Of a stretch of 64,000 nt of DNA, positions 9,657 to 21,197 are shown in pieces. Position 1 is the stretch's first letter. Each line of letters begins with the position of its first letter. The notes under the pieces are model-generated. The model was not told the origin of the DNA and ran no database searches. It saw only the letters and a program-made list of their open reading frames with translations. Source of the stretch: Roseobacter insulae (GTDB lineage: Bacteria; Pseudomonadota; Alphaproteobacteria; Rhodobacterales; Rhodobacteraceae). A program made the position numbers and the translations under genes. Location of the stretch: assembly GCF_019375555.1 (NCBI RefSeq), contig NZ_JAHXDN010000009.1:56317-120316 (forward strand), read 5' to 3'.

Positions 9657-10217
9657 GTGTCAGAACCAGCTTCGATTTCCACGAGTATTGCCGGGCGTTA
9701 TGCCACTGCGGTTTATGAAATAGCCAAGGACGGCAAAGCTGTGAAAGCTTTGGAAACCGATCTTGAGGCGCTGCAAGCCGCTCTGAGTGACAGCGATGAT
9801 TTCCGCACCCTGATCCAGTCACCGATCTACTCCCGCGAAGAGCAGGGGGCTGCGATCTCCGCCATCGCGCAGAAAATGGACCTGTCAGACACTTTCGCCA
9901 ACACATTGGCGCTGATGGCGCAAAAGCGCCGCCTGTTCGTTTTGCCGCAACTCGTTGCGGCCCTGCGCGACATTATTGCTGCCGAGAAGGGCGAGGTGAC
10001 GGCCGATGTCGTCTCCGCCAAGGCCCTGACCAAGACGCAGGCCGACAAGCTGGCCAAGACACTGAAAGCCTCAACAGGCAAAACCGTAACACTCAATGCG
10101 ACCGTTGATGAAAGCCTCATCGGCGGTCTTGTTGTCAAAGTTGGTTCGCGCATGATCGACACGTCGATCCGCTCGAAACTGAATTCCCTCCAGAATGCAA
10201 TGAAAGAGGTCGGATAA
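9657..10217 (+). CDS. atpH: F0F1 ATP synthase subunit delta
   Basis: A 186-residue delta subunit (OSCP homologue) that links the F1 head to the peripheral stalk. The N-terminal [16 protein letters not shown] and the C-terminal [22 protein letters not shown] are the family's two best conserved segments. Two GTG codons are possible starts; I prefer 9657 because GGAAGG at 9645-9650 sits 6 bases before it and directly abuts the GTG at 9651. First gene of the atpHAGDC operon. Its TAA is followed immediately by the atpA ATG, and the atpA ribosome-binding site (AGAGG) lies inside the end of this gene. Confidence 0.95.
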   Translation: MSEPASISTSIAGRYATAVYEIAKDGKAVKALETDLEALQAALSDSDDFRTLIQSPIYSREEQGAAISAIAQKMDLSDTFANTLALMAQKRRLFVLPQLVAALRDIIAAEKGEVTADVVSAKALTKTQADKLAKTLKASTGKTVTLNATVDESLIGGLVVKVGSRMIDTSIRSKLNSLQNAMKEVG

Positions 10218-11756
10218 ATGGGTATCCAAGCTGCAGAGATTTCTGCGATCCTGAAAGACCAGATCAAGAATTTCGGTCAAGAGGCCGAAGTGGCCGAAGT
10301 GGGCCGTGTGCTTTCCGTCGGTGACGGTATCGCGCGTGTTTACGGTCTGGACAATGTTCAAGCCGGCGAGATGGTCGAGTTCCCCGGTGGTATTCAGGGC
10401 ATGGCGCTGAACCTCGAATCCGACAACGTCGGCGTTGTGATCTTCGGCTCCGACCGTGACATCAAGGAAGGTGACACCGTCAAGCGCACCAACTCCATCG
10501 TGTCCGTACCGACAGGCGACGAACTGCTGGGCCGCGTTGTGGACGGTCTGGGCAACCCGATTGATGGCAAAGGCCCGATCAACGCCAAGACATCGTCACA
10601 GGCGGACGTCAAAGCGCCGGGTATCATTCCGCGCAAATCGGTGCACGAGCCCATGGCAACAGGTCTCAAGGCCGTTGACAGTATGATCCCGATTGGCCGT
10701 GGCCAGCGCGAGCTCATCATTGGCGACCGTCAGACCGGCAAAACCGCCGTGGCGCTCGACACCATTCTGAACCAGAAGTCGTACAATGACGGCGCGGGCG
10801 ACGATGAGAGCAAGAAGCTCTACTGCGTCTATGTCGCCATCGGCCAGAAGCGCTCCACCGTGGCGCAGCTGGTCAAAAAGCTCGAAGAAACCGGTGCCAT
10901 CGAATACTCGATCGTTGTGGCCGCGACCGCGTCCGAGCCCGCGCCGATGCAGTTCCTCGCACCTTACTCTGCGACCGCGATGGCCGAGCACTTCCGTGAC
11001 AATGGCCGCCACGCGCTGATCATCTATGATGACCTCTCCAAGCAAGCGGTTTCCTATCGCCAGATGTCCCTGCTGCTGCGCCGCCCGCCGGGACGAGAAG
11101 CCTACCCGGGTGACGTTTTCTATCTCCACTCCCGTTTGCTGGAACGCTCCGCGAAACTGGGCGATGACGCGGGCAACGGGTCGCTGACCGCGCTGCCGAT
11201 CATCGAAACCCAAGGTGGTGACGTGTCGGCCTTTATTCCGACCAACGTGATCTCGATCACCGACGGTCAGATCTTCCTCGAAACCGAACTCTTCTACCAG
11301 GGCATCCGTCCCGCCGTGAACACCGGCCTGTCGGTGTCCCGCGTGGGCTCTTCGGCCCAGACCAAGGCAATGTCCTCCGTGGCGGGCCCGGTGAAACTGT
11401 CGCTCGCCCAGTACCGCGAGATGGCGGCCTTTGCGCAGTTCGGCTCCGACCTTGATGCCTCCACCCAGCAACTGCTGGCCCGGGGTGCGCGTCTGACCGA
11501 GATCATGAAGCAGCCGCAGTACTCGCCCCTGACGAATGCGGAAATCGTCTGCGTCATCTTCGCGGGTACCAACGGCTATCTCGACAAGGTCGACGTCAAG
11601 GACGTGGGTCGGTTCGAGGCCGGTATGCTGGCGCACCTGCGCTCCAAGCACCAGGCGCTGCTCGACGATATCACCAACAACGACCGCAAGGTCAAAGACG
11701 AGCTGGCCGACAGCATCAAGGCTGCTCTCGACGAATTCGCCGCTGATTTCGCTTAA
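10218..11756 (+). CDS. atpA: F0F1 ATP synthase subunit alpha
   Basis: The 512-residue alpha subunit, which alternates with beta in the F1 hexamer and carries the non-catalytic nucleotide sites. The Walker A motif GDRQTGKTA is at about residues 169-177, and the family signature [17 protein letters not shown] is in the C-terminal half. Length and motifs are normal. It abuts atpH and is followed by atpG after 11 bp. Fo genes (atpB, atpE, atpF) are not in the window, consistent with the split Fo and F1 operons of Rhodobacterales. Confidence 0.98.
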   Translation: MGIQAAEISAILKDQIKNFGQEAEVAEVGRVLSVGDGIARVYGLDNVQAGEMVEFPGGIQGMALNLESDNVGVVIFGSDRDIKEGDTVKRTNSIVSVPTGDELLGRVVDGLGNPIDGKGPINAKTSSQADVKAPGIIPRKSVHEPMATGLKAVDSMIPIGRGQRELIIGDRQTGKTAVALDTILNQKSYNDGAGDDESKKLYCVYVAIGQKRSTVAQLVKKLEETGAIEYSIVVAATASEPAPMQFLAPYSATAMAEHFRDNGRHALIIYDDLSKQAVSYRQMSLLLRRPPGREAYPGDVFYLHSRLLERSAKLGDDAGNGSLTALPIIETQGGDVSAFIPTNVISITDGQIFLETELFYQGIRPAVNTGLSVSRVGSSAQTKAMSSVAGPVKLSLAQYREMAAFAQFGSDLDASTQQLLARGARLTEIMKQPQYSPLTNAEIVCVIFAGTNGYLDKVDVKDVGRFEAGMLAHLRSKHQALLDDITNNDRKVKDELADSIKAALDEFAADFA

Positions 11757-11767
11757 GAGGTAGGCCC

Positions 11768-14088
<2,321 letters not shown>

Positions 14089-14100
14089 GGAGCCTGACTT

Positions 14101-14517
14101 ATGGCAGATACGACGCAATTTGACCTGGTTTCGCCCGAGCGGCGGCTTGCCTCCGCGCAAGTCGTGTCGGTCCAGATACCCGGTGCCGATGGCGACATGA
14201 CGGCAATGGCGGGCCATGCGCCCACCATCACGACACTGCGCCCTGGCTTACTGAGTACCGAAAGCCCGGACGGTACCTCCGAATATCTGGTGACCGGCGG
14301 TTTTGCCGAGATCACTGCGACGGGTGTAACCGTTCTGGCAGAGCGGGCGCTGCCGCGCAGCGAAGTCACGGCGGATCACCTTGCTGAAATGGTCAAGGAA
14401 GCCGAAGAAGCCTACGCGAAAGCCAAGGAGGTTTTCGTGAACGAGCCCGGTCCGGTGGACGATGCAGCAAAACTGCTTGCCGATATGGTGGCCGTGGGCG
14501 ATCATATCCGCGTCTGA
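14101..14517 (+). CDS. atpC: F0F1 ATP synthase subunit epsilon
   Basis: A 138-residue epsilon subunit, which couples gamma to the c-ring and can inhibit ATP hydrolysis. The N-terminal beta-sandwich contains the usual [20 protein letters not shown] turn and [10 protein letters not shown]. The C-terminal helical part ([16 protein letters not shown]) is present but short. Last gene of atpHAGDC, 12 bp after atpD, followed by a strong terminator ~30 bp downstream. Confidence 0.96.
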   Translation: MADTTQFDLVSPERRLASAQVVSVQIPGADGDMTAMAGHAPTITTLRPGLLSTESPDGTSEYLVTGGFAEITATGVTVLAERALPRSEVTADHLAEMVKEAEEAYAKAKEVFVNEPGPVDDAAKLLADMVAVGDHIRV

Positions 14518-14546
14518 TACAGGATCTGCCTGAAGACATGAAAGAA

Positions 14547-14575
14547 AACCCGCCGTGTACCGGCGGGTTTTTTTT
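14547..14575 (+). terminator. Rho-independent terminator of the atp operon
   Basis: AACCCGCCG (14547-14555) and CGGCGGGTT (14561-14569) form a perfect 9-bp stem with a TGTAC loop, followed by a run of T to 14575. The run overlaps the stop codon (14574-14576) of the convergent ABC-type gene; upstream A residues on the left give a weaker U-tract on the minus strand, so it may work in both directions. Confidence 0.9.
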
Positions 14576-15563
14576 ATGTGCTGGTCTGATCGGGCGTCTG
14601 ATCAACATGCTTGGACACCCATTTGGCGATCATGCGGTGTTGCACCGTCGCCTGAGCGGCCACCCGGTAAAAGGTAATGAGTTCACGCACCGGACCGGAC
14701 ATACGCTCGAACCCCGAGATGAAGGCGACGATCACGCCGATCTCGGTCTGGCCCTGCATCACCAGATACCCGCCAAAGATCAGCACCGTAAACGGCCCCA
14801 GCGCATTCAGCACGTTGAGTACCGTTTTCAGTGCGAATTTCAGCAGAAAATACTTCATCCGGTTGCTGAAAATCTTGGGCAGAATGGCGAGGCAATAATC
14901 ATGTTTCGCCTCCGTCATATTGGAAATCTCGTCGCCCAGATCGCGGATGTAGCCTACGCGCTCCTCGACAAGTTCGTTCAGGCGCTTTTGCATCAGGGGC
15001 GTGATCAGGATCTGCGGGATCAGAAAGGCCAGCGCGAACAAGGCGATGCGCGGCTCGACCACGAGCATGTACCCCAGCACCCCCAGCAGCATGGTGATAT
15101 TGACACATGCCTGCGACAGGGATTCGCCCACGAAGCCACCAAGCTTCTCGACCTCCGAACCGACGATGGACACGGTGCGCCCGCTGCTGTCTTCGGTCGG
15201 GTCGGACTGATCGCCGTACAGTCCCAGCAGGTGCTTGCGGGTGTAGATCGTCGCGCTCTCCGACAGCCACCCCTGATAGAGCTTCAACACGAACTTGCCG
15301 AACTTGTGCACTATGATGAGCACCAGATAGATCGCACCATATTGCAAGAGAAGGGGGACGTTCTGAGACTCCACCACTTCGTTGACGATCCGCCGTTGCA
15401 ACTCCAGCGGAATGAGGTCGATCAATGCGAAAACGACAGCAAGCAGACAGACATAAGCCTGATGCCATTCGCTCATCCGCCAGACATAACCCATCAGCGA
15501 AGAAGCGGGCGCATCATCCCCCGTCCGGGACACGTCCCTCGGCTTACGAAATGGCATTTTCAC
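14574..15563 (-). CDS. ABC transporter transmembrane-domain protein lacking an ATPase domain
   Basis: A ~329-residue integral membrane protein matching the six-helix type I ABC exporter membrane domain (ABC_membrane). It includes the intracellular loop with the DSSGRTVSIVGSEVEKLGGFV pattern typical of exporter TMDs and a C-terminal FISGFERMSGPVRELITFYR segment that normally leads into the nucleotide-binding domain. Here the protein stops within ~30 residues of that point; no Walker A, signature or Walker B motif is encoded, and the next DNA is the atp terminator. I chose a GTG at 15563 (GGAGG 8 bases upstream); the ATG at 15557 is close behind. It may work with a separate ATPase or have lost transport function. 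Confidence 0.8.
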   Translation of the reverse strand: MKMPFRKPRDVSRTGDDAPASSLMGYVWRMSEWHQAYVCLLAVVFALIDLIPLELQRRIVNEVVESQNVPLLLQYGAIYLVLIIVHKFGKFVLKLYQGWLSESATIYTRKHLLGLYGDQSDPTEDSSGRTVSIVGSEVEKLGGFVGESLSQACVNITMLLGVLGYMLVVEPRIALFALAFLIPQILITPLMQKRLNELVEERVGYIRDLGDEISNMTEAKHDYCLAILPKIFSNRMKYFLLKFALKTVLNVLNALGPFTVLIFGGYLVMQGQTEIGVIVAFISGFERMSGPVRELITFYRVAAQATVQHRMIAKWVSKHVDQTPDQTST

Positions 15564-15636
15564 CCGACCAACCTCCACCTGCTACGCGTTCACCGTTCGC
15601 TCAGCTAGCACGGCGAGGGGGCTTCTCAACACATGA

Positions 15637-16656
15637 CTATTCGGCAGCGTACATACCGTCATAGATCGGGCTGAGGGTTTCGGCTTCAAAAAGCGAGGAC
15701 ACCGAGGTGCCGTTCCAGATGTTCAGGATCGCCTGCGCAAAGACCGGCGCGGTCGGCACAATGCGGATGTTGGGCGCGTTCTTGACAGCCTCGGTCGCGG
15801 CAATGGAGTCTGTAATGACGAGGGATTTCATCACGGAATTTGTCACACGCTCCACGGCGGGGCCGGACAAGACACCGTGGGTGATGTAGGAGTGAACTTC
15901 CTTCGCGCCATTGGACAAAAGAACCTCGGCCGCTTTGCACAGCGTGCCTGCCGTGTCGCAGATATCATCCACAATAAGGCATGTTTTCCCGGTGACATCC
16001 CCGATGACTGTCATTTCTGCGATTTCGCCGGGTTTTTCACGGCGTTTGTCCACAATCGCCAGTGGCGAATTGATCCGCTTGGCCAGTTCGCGGGCACGCG
16101 CCACGCCACCCACGTCGGGCGAGACGATCATCAACTCGCCCATGCGGTCCTTGAATGCTGTCTTGATGTCCAGCGCGAAAATCGGCGAGGCATAGAGGTT
16201 ATCCACCGGGATGTCGAAGAAACCCTGGATCTGTGCGGCGTGCAGGTCCATCGTCAGCACCCGTTCGATACCGGTGCCGACCAGCATATTGGCCACCAGT
16301 TTCGCGGTGATCGGCGTGCGCGCCTTGGTGCGCCGGTCCTGGCGTGCATAGCCGAAATAGGGCAGCACGGCCGTGACGCGGGCAGCGGATGATCGGCGCA
16401 GCGCATCGGCCATGATCAGCAGTTCCATCAGGTTGTCGTTGGCCGGGTTCGAGGTGGATTGCAGGATGAACATATCCTCGCCGCGCACGTTCTCGTAAAC
16501 CTCCACGAAAATCTCGCCGTCATTGAACCGTTCGACGCGCGCATCCACCAGACCCATTTGAACGCCGCGATGCATAGACATGCGGCGGGCAATGGCCTTT
16601 GCAAGCGGCATATTGGCATTGCCGGAGATCAATTTGGGTTCTTGGACGTGGGGCAT
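15637..16656 (-). CDS. prs: Ribose-phosphate pyrophosphokinase
   Basis: A 339-residue PRPP synthetase, making PRPP from ribose 5-phosphate and ATP for purine, pyrimidine, histidine, tryptophan and NAD synthesis. Seen are the ATP-site loop [10 protein letters not shown], the metal-binding [14 protein letters not shown], the [17 protein letters not shown] region and the PRPP-binding [16 protein letters not shown]. The frame is open further upstream, but [19 protein letters not shown] beginning at 16656 matches the usual N-terminus. The ribosome-binding site is weak. It is divergent from the DsbA-like isomerase gene, with ~115 bp between them that must hold both promoters. Confidence 0.97.
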   Translation of the reverse strand: MPHVQEPKLISGNANMPLAKAIARRMSMHRGVQMGLVDARVERFNDGEIFVEVYENVRGEDMFILQSTSNPANDNLMELLIMADALRRSSAARVTAVLPYFGYARQDRRTKARTPITAKLVANMLVGTGIERVLTMDLHAAQIQGFFDIPVDNLYASPIFALDIKTAFKDRMGELMIVSPDVGGVARARELAKRINSPLAIVDKRREKPGEIAEMTVIGDVTGKTCLIVDDICDTAGTLCKAAEVLLSNGAKEVHSYITHGVLSGPAVERVTNSVMKSLVITDSIAATEAVKNAPNIRIVPTAPVFAQAILNIWNGTSVSSLFEAETLSPIYDGMYAAE

Positions 16657-16770
16657 GGGGGAGGTTTCCAGGAGCAGCAACAGGGAATTGTGACAGATTC
16701 GTGATGTTGACTTCACCTAACACGGCCTTACCAATCGGCAAAGAACTCGCGCGCGCTTAAGGAGCCCAAA

Positions 16771-17370
16771 ATGGCACATATCGACCTCTTTTTCTCCACC
16801 ATATCCCCCTATGCCTACCTGGCCGGGAATCGCGCTGAAGAGGTTGCCGCGAAACACGGCGCAACCATCACCTACAAACCCCTGGATATCATGGCATTGT
16901 TTGCCCGAACGGGGGGAACGCCGCCCAAGGATCGCCATCCCAGCCGGATCGAGTATCGCGCATTGGATCTGGTGCGTCAGGCCGCATTGCAAGGGCTGCC
17001 TTTCAACCTTCAGCCTGCGCATTGGCCGACAAATGCCGCCCCGTCTTCCTATGCCTTCATCGCGGCCCAGAACGCGGGCGGCGGTGATCTGGGCAAGCTG
17101 ATGGCTGCCTTCTGCCGGTCGGTCTGGGCGGATGAAAAAGACATTGCCGAGGACGCCGTTGTGCGGGCTTGTCTGCAAGAGGCCGGGTTTGATCCCGCGC
17201 TGGCTGACAGCGGCCTTCTGGTTGGTGCGGAAACCTATGCCGCCAATCTCGAGGAAGCGGTCGACAAGGGGGTTTTCGGCTCACCTTTCTACGTGACCGA
17301 TACCGGTCAGCGTTTCTGGGGTCAGGATCGTATTGATGATCTGGACGCGCATTTGTCCGGGAAGGTATGA
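16771..17370 (+). CDS. 2-hydroxychromene-2-carboxylate isomerase family protein (DsbA/GST-kappa fold)
   Basis: A 199-residue thioredoxin-fold protein of the DsbA/kappa-GST type. The N-terminal FFSTISPYAYLAG places Ser-Pro-Tyr at the position of the glutathione-contacting active site in HCCA isomerases, and the C-terminal GVFGSPFYVTDTGQRFWGQDR is the family's cis-Pro/dimer signature. HCCA isomerase acts in naphthalene breakdown, but many marine homologues have no such pathway, and none is visible here, so the true substrate is open. AAGGAG lies upstream of the ATG. Its stop overlaps the start of the following hydrolase gene (ATGA), so the two are translationally coupled. Confidence 0.88.
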   Translation: MAHIDLFFSTISPYAYLAGNRAEEVAAKHGATITYKPLDIMALFARTGGTPPKDRHPSRIEYRALDLVRQAALQGLPFNLQPAHWPTNAAPSSYAFIAAQNAGGGDLGKLMAAFCRSVWADEKDIAEDAVVRACLQEAGFDPALADSGLLVGAETYAANLEEAVDKGVFGSPFYVTDTGQRFWGQDRIDDLDAHLSGKV

Positions 17371-18167
17371 ACGCGGATTTCCACACCCATGCAAGAACTT
17401 ATGGGCAAGGACGCAGACAGGCGCTGGCGCTTCATTGCACACTTGGGCATTCTGGCGCTTGGCGCAGGCTCGGAGAGGCGCTGGAGGACCGTCTGACGCT
17501 TGTTGCCATGGATTTGCCGGGCCATGGCAAGAGCGATGACTGGGATGGCCGGTGCGATCTGCACCAGCTTTGCACCGACGCAGCACGGCGGTATTTAACC
17601 CAGCCAATGGATGTGATCGGGCATTCCTTCGGGGCCACTGTCGCGTTGAGGCTGGCCGTCGAGCAACCGCACCTGATCCGCAGCCTGACGTTGATCGAAC
17701 CGGTTTTCTTTGCTGCGGCGCTGGTTGATGCGCCCGAAACAGTGTCGGCATATGAAAGCGAAGCCGAACCATTTTTGTCGGCGTTGCGCGAGGGGAACAG
17801 ATTGCAGGCGGCCCGCCTCTTTAACCGGTTCTGGGGGGATGGCACCAAATGGGATGACATTCCCGAAGCGACACGCCGGTACATGTCGGATCGCATCCAT
17901 ATCGTGTCGGGGCAATCGGCTGCCATCATCGACGATAACGCCGGCATGATGAAACCGGGTGTTCTGGCCAGGGCCCTGATGCCTTGCCTGCTGATACAGG
18001 GTGACCGAACTGCCGATGTGATTGATGCCATTCAGACAGGCCTTGCTGCGCGCCTTCCCGGTGCGCGGCGGGCTGTGATCACGGGGGCAGGGCATATGGC
18101 GCCTCTCACGCATCCGGCAGAGGTGGCCCGCGAGATCGCCGCGTTACTCGAAGTGGCTGAGGAATAA
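17367..18167 (+). CDS. Alpha/beta hydrolase
   Basis: A 266-residue alpha/beta-hydrolase. The nucleophile elbow GHSFGA is at about residues 87-92 (Ser89), with HCTLGHSGAW forming the oxyanion region, an acidic residue in LIQGDRTADV and a C-terminal GAGHMAPLTHP supplying the histidine. No signal peptide, so cytoplasmic. Begins in an ATGA overlap with the preceding isomerase gene, which suggests that both act on the same compound. The last 24 bases overlap the 3' end of the convergent threonine aldolase gene. Confidence 0.88.
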   Translation: MNADFHTHARTYGQGRRQALALHCTLGHSGAWRRLGEALEDRLTLVAMDLPGHGKSDDWDGRCDLHQLCTDAARRYLTQPMDVIGHSFGATVALRLAVEQPHLIRSLTLIEPVFFAAALVDAPETVSAYESEAEPFLSALREGNRLQAARLFNRFWGDGTKWDDIPEATRRYMSDRIHIVSGQSAAIIDDNAGMMKPGVLARALMPCLLIQGDRTADVIDAIQTGLAARLPGARRAVITGAGHMAPLTHPAEVAREIAALLEVAEE

Positions 18168-19184
18168 GTCGATCTGGTCGGGACGGATCGACCAGTCACA
18201 TACCAGTCGCGCGGCAAGCATTTCGTCCGGATCATCGCCGTCCAACGTGCACTCCCACATGTAATACATGGCCCCTGCATCATGCAGCCGTTCGTGCACC
18301 CGGCGTGGGAAGCGCGCAAAAATCATGTTCGCTTGCGGTTCGTGCAGGAATTCAGCACCCCGGCTGCGCAGCCCTTGAGCAAGGCGCGCGGCGTTTTTAT
18401 TGGCAGCCTTGGCGGTTTGCAACCAAAGCCCCTTGTCCAGGCAGCCGGCCATTTGCGCCGAGAGATACCGGTGCTTGGAAAAGAGATGTGCCCCCCGTTT
18501 GCGGCGCAGTTCGAATTCCCACGATTTATCCGGGTCAAAAAGAACAACCGCCTCAACACCCATGCAGCCGTTTTTCGTACCTCCGAAACTGACAACATCC
18601 ACACCGGCCTTCCAGGTCATTTCGGCCGCTGAACACCCCAGTTGCACAAGGGCGTTGGCGAACCGTGCGCCATCCAGATGGACCGGCAGATCGAAGGATG
18701 TGGCGACCGCGGTCAAGGCGGTCAGCTCTTGCAGGGAATACAGGCTGCCACGCTCTGTGACCTGCGTAATCGAAACGGGGCCGCGTTGCGGGCCATGCAC
18801 ACCGCGCGTATTTTCCATGTCGATCCGGGCGCGCAGTGCGTCGGGGGTCATTTTATCACTGCCGGAGACAAGGCTCAGCTTGGCGCCGCCACTGTAGAAT
18901 TCGGGCGCGTTGCACTCGTCTTCCTGAATATGCGACACGTCGGAGCAAAAGACCGTCTGCCAGGGTTGGCAATAGCACGCCAGCGCCAGAGAGTTCGCGG
19001 CCGTTCCTGTCGCAACAAGATACACAGCGGCCTGTGGCGCCTCGAAAATCTCGCGGATCTGTGTGCGGACTTCCTCCATAGCCGGATCGGCACCATAGGG
19101 CATGGCGTAGCCGGTGTTTGCATCCATCACGCGCTGCATCACCTGCGGGTGGGCGGCGCCAGCATTATCCGAAGCAAAAAACAT
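18144..19184 (-). CDS. ltaE: Low-specificity L-threonine aldolase
   Basis: A 346-residue PLP enzyme of fold type I that splits L-threonine/allo-threonine to glycine and acetaldehyde. The PLP-lysine lies in SFGGTKNGCMG (about residue 207), with FASDNAGAAHP at the N-terminus and DLPVHLDGARFANALV carrying the PLP-contacting Asp. The start overlaps the stop of the ycgN-like gene upstream (TGATG), making ribF-ycgN-ltaE a tightly coupled minus-strand unit. Glycine from this enzyme joins the one-carbon pool also served by glyA at 58 kb. Confidence 0.94.
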   Translation of the reverse strand: MFFASDNAGAAHPQVMQRVMDANTGYAMPYGADPAMEEVRTQIREIFEAPQAAVYLVATGTAANSLALACYCQPWQTVFCSDVSHIQEDECNAPEFYSGGAKLSLVSGSDKMTPDALRARIDMENTRGVHGPQRGPVSITQVTERGSLYSLQELTALTAVATSFDLPVHLDGARFANALVQLGCSAAEMTWKAGVDVVSFGGTKNGCMGVEAVVLFDPDKSWEFELRRKRGAHLFSKHRYLSAQMAGCLDKGLWLQTAKAANKNAARLAQGLRSRGAEFLHEPQANMIFARFPRRVHERLHDAGAMYYMWECTLDGDDPDEMLAARLVCDWSIRPDQIDLFLSHFE

Positions 19185-19654
19185 CAGGTCGGCTCCTCAA
19201 TGATGTGATCTTCCCAATCATCTTCGGGGATATCGAATTCACTTAAAGTCCAGCCCTGCACGGAAACGCCGGCATCATGTACCGATTGCGCAGTGCCGCT
19301 GATCAGCGGATGCCAGTCGGGCAATGGTTCGCCCTGCCAGAGCAGACGGTAGGCGCAGGTTTGTGGCATCCAATAGGCATGGGTGTCTAAGTTGTCGGGT
19401 TTCAGCACGATGCAATCGGGCACGAACTGGTGGCGGTTGTCGTAATGCGCGCAGCGGCAGGTGCTATCGTCCAGCAAGCGGCAGGCTATGCGTGTGAGGG
19501 CCACGGTGCCGCTGTCTTCGTCTTCGAGTTTGTTGAGACAGCATTTGCCACAGCCGTCACAGAGGGATTCCCATTCCTTCTGGCTCATTTTCGCCAGCGG
19601 CTTGCTTTCCCAGAACCGGCGTTTCAGCCCTTTGCGGTCAATCGGATCCGTCAC
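19184..19654 (-). CDS. YcgN family cysteine-cluster protein (UPF0260)
   Basis: A 156-residue cytoplasmic protein of the YcgN/YkgJ type. The cysteine pattern CDGCGKCCLNK near residues 32-42, followed by CRLLDDSTCRCAHY and later PDC and TCAY, is the putative Zn/Fe-chelating cluster of the family. No function is established. It overlaps ribF upstream by 4 bp (ATGA) and ltaE downstream by 1 bp. Confidence 0.9.
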   Translation of the reverse strand: MTDPIDRKGLKRRFWESKPLAKMSQKEWESLCDGCGKCCLNKLEDEDSGTVALTRIACRLLDDSTCRCAHYDNRHQFVPDCIVLKPDNLDTHAYWMPQTCAYRLLWQGEPLPDWHPLISGTAQSVHDAGVSVQGWTLSEFDIPEDDWEDHIIEEPT

Positions 19655-20583
19655 AGCGTGCTCAAGATCCTGCGCGCCGCGGCGCTGTCTGCGTCCATCT
19701 GCGCGATCAGCGCGTCAAGGCTGTCGAATTTTTCTTCTGGCCGCAGGTGTTCGACCAAGGCGACGGACAGGGGCGCGCCGTAGAGATCACCCTTGAAATC
19801 GAAGATGAAGGTTTCCAGGTTTGGGCGGTTCTCGCCAAACATCGGACGAACCCCCATCGACGCGACGCCCCGGTAACTGCCGCTGTGCGGGCCTTCGAGC
19901 ACATCCACCAGAACAGCATAAACGCCAAAAGCAGGTGGGTGCAGGCCTTCGATGGACATGTTGGCGGTGGGATAGCCCAGTTCACGCCCCCGTTGCTCGC
20001 CCCCGATGACGGGCCCTTCAATGCGGTGCCAGTGACCCAGCATATCTGCGGCAAGGCGCGGGTCACCGGCGCTGAGCGCTTTGCGGATCGCGGTCGATGA
20101 AACGGTCTTGTCAGACTGCGCAACGAGGGGCGCAATGGTGACGCCAAACCCCATGTCCTGTCCAAACTGCTGCAAATGCCGGGCTGTTCCCGCGCGCGCT
20201 TTTCCAAAGCAAAAGTCGGCACCGACAATGACATGTCGCAGCCCGAAGCCGTCGGCCACCACGCGCCTTGCAAATTCCTCGGGGGACAGGGCCGCGAGGG
20301 CAGCGTTGAAATTCAGTTCGTATAGTCTTTCCACCCCGAGCTTCTCCAGACGGCTCGCCCGCGCTTCGCGGCTCATCAGGCGAAAGGGCGGCGCGTCAGG
20401 GGCGAAATAGGCGCGGGGGTGCGGCTCGAAGGTGACAACCCCGAGGGGGGCGTCCGGTTCAGCGCAGCGGGCCAGCTCAATCACGGACTGATGCCCAAGG
20501 TGAACGCCGTCAAAATTGCCGATCGCGGCGCTGGCCCCGCGGTCTTCTGGGGCGACGAATTGGTAATCCCGGATGGTTCTCAT
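19651..20583 (-). CDS. ribF: Bifunctional riboflavin kinase/FAD synthetase
   Basis: A 310-residue RibF, converting riboflavin to FMN and FMN to FAD. The N-terminal FAD synthetase domain has GNFDGVHLGHQSVIE (nucleotidyltransferase HxGH-type motif) and a serine/threonine site near SSTAIRKAL; the C-terminal flavokinase domain has RGRELGYPTANM. The N-terminal MRTIRDYQFV is plausible for the family. First gene of the ribF-ycgN-ltaE overlap group; the MaoC-like gene lies 80 bp upstream on the same strand. No FMN riboswitch-like structure is seen ahead of it. Confidence 0.96.
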   Translation of the reverse strand: MRTIRDYQFVAPEDRGASAAIGNFDGVHLGHQSVIELARCAEPDAPLGVVTFEPHPRAYFAPDAPPFRLMSREARASRLEKLGVERLYELNFNAALAALSPEEFARRVVADGFGLRHVIVGADFCFGKARAGTARHLQQFGQDMGFGVTIAPLVAQSDKTVSSTAIRKALSAGDPRLAADMLGHWHRIEGPVIGGEQRGRELGYPTANMSIEGLHPPAFGVYAVLVDVLEGPHSGSYRGVASMGVRPMFGENRPNLETFIFDFKGDLYGAPLSVALVEHLRPEEKFDSLDALIAQMDADSAAARRILSTL

Positions 20584-20663
20584 GCGCCTTGGGTAACCGC
20601 CGCGCGCATGACACGCAAGCCGTCTGGAGATTGCGGTCAGCCACTTGCGGACATGCGTTCAGA

Positions 20664-21107
20664 TCAGTCGAATTTGCGCGAGGGTGCCATTACCGTGGCC
20701 TCGCCGACCAGAACCTTCTTGCCGTCCACGGAGCAGTGACAATCGAGCTTGACCCGACGCTTTGCCATTTCGATGTCGATGACGGTGACTTCGGCGTGCA
20801 CAAGATCACCAGGCCGCACCGGCGCCAGGAATTTCAGCGATTGTCCCATGTAGACAGTGCCGTGGCCCGGCAGCTGCTCCCCGATCACGGCGGAAATCAA
20901 CCCGGCCGTCAGCATGCCATGCGCGATCCGCCCTTCGAAAATCGTATCCCGCGCGTAATCGTCATCCAGATGCACCGGGTTCCGGTCGGTGGAAATCTGC
21001 GCGAACATCTCGATGTCCTCATCGGTCACCACCTTTTGCAGATAGCGGGACATCCCCATCTCGATGTCTTCAATGCAAATTGTTCCGCGGGGCAGATTGT
21101 CCAACAT
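20664..21107 (-). CDS. MaoC family (R)-specific hydratase-like protein
   Basis: A 147-residue hot-dog-fold protein. The hydratase-2 motif is visible as AQISTDRNPVHLDDDYA followed by FEGRIAHGMLTAGLISAVIG, with the catalytic Asp/His pair in the D(x)NP(x)H arrangement. Family members hydrate trans-2-enoyl-CoA to (R)-3-hydroxyacyl-CoA; the exact substrate cannot be read from sequence. I use the ATG at 21107 (MLDNLPRG), preceded by GGAAGGG, rather than the longer frame. Next gene downstream on the strand is ribF. Confidence 0.88.
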   Translation of the reverse strand: MLDNLPRGTICIEDIEMGMSRYLQKVVTDEDIEMFAQISTDRNPVHLDDDYARDTIFEGRIAHGMLTAGLISAVIGEQLPGHGTVYMGQSLKFLAPVRPGDLVHAEVTVIDIEMAKRRVKLDCHCSVDGKKVLVGEATVMAPSRKFD

Positions 21108-21197
21108 GATGACCCTTCCGGTAATTTTCTGAGCATTGCGATGTGATTGTTGAAACTTAATTACTTCGCAGGCGCAGAAAAGCAAGGGAAAAATAGG

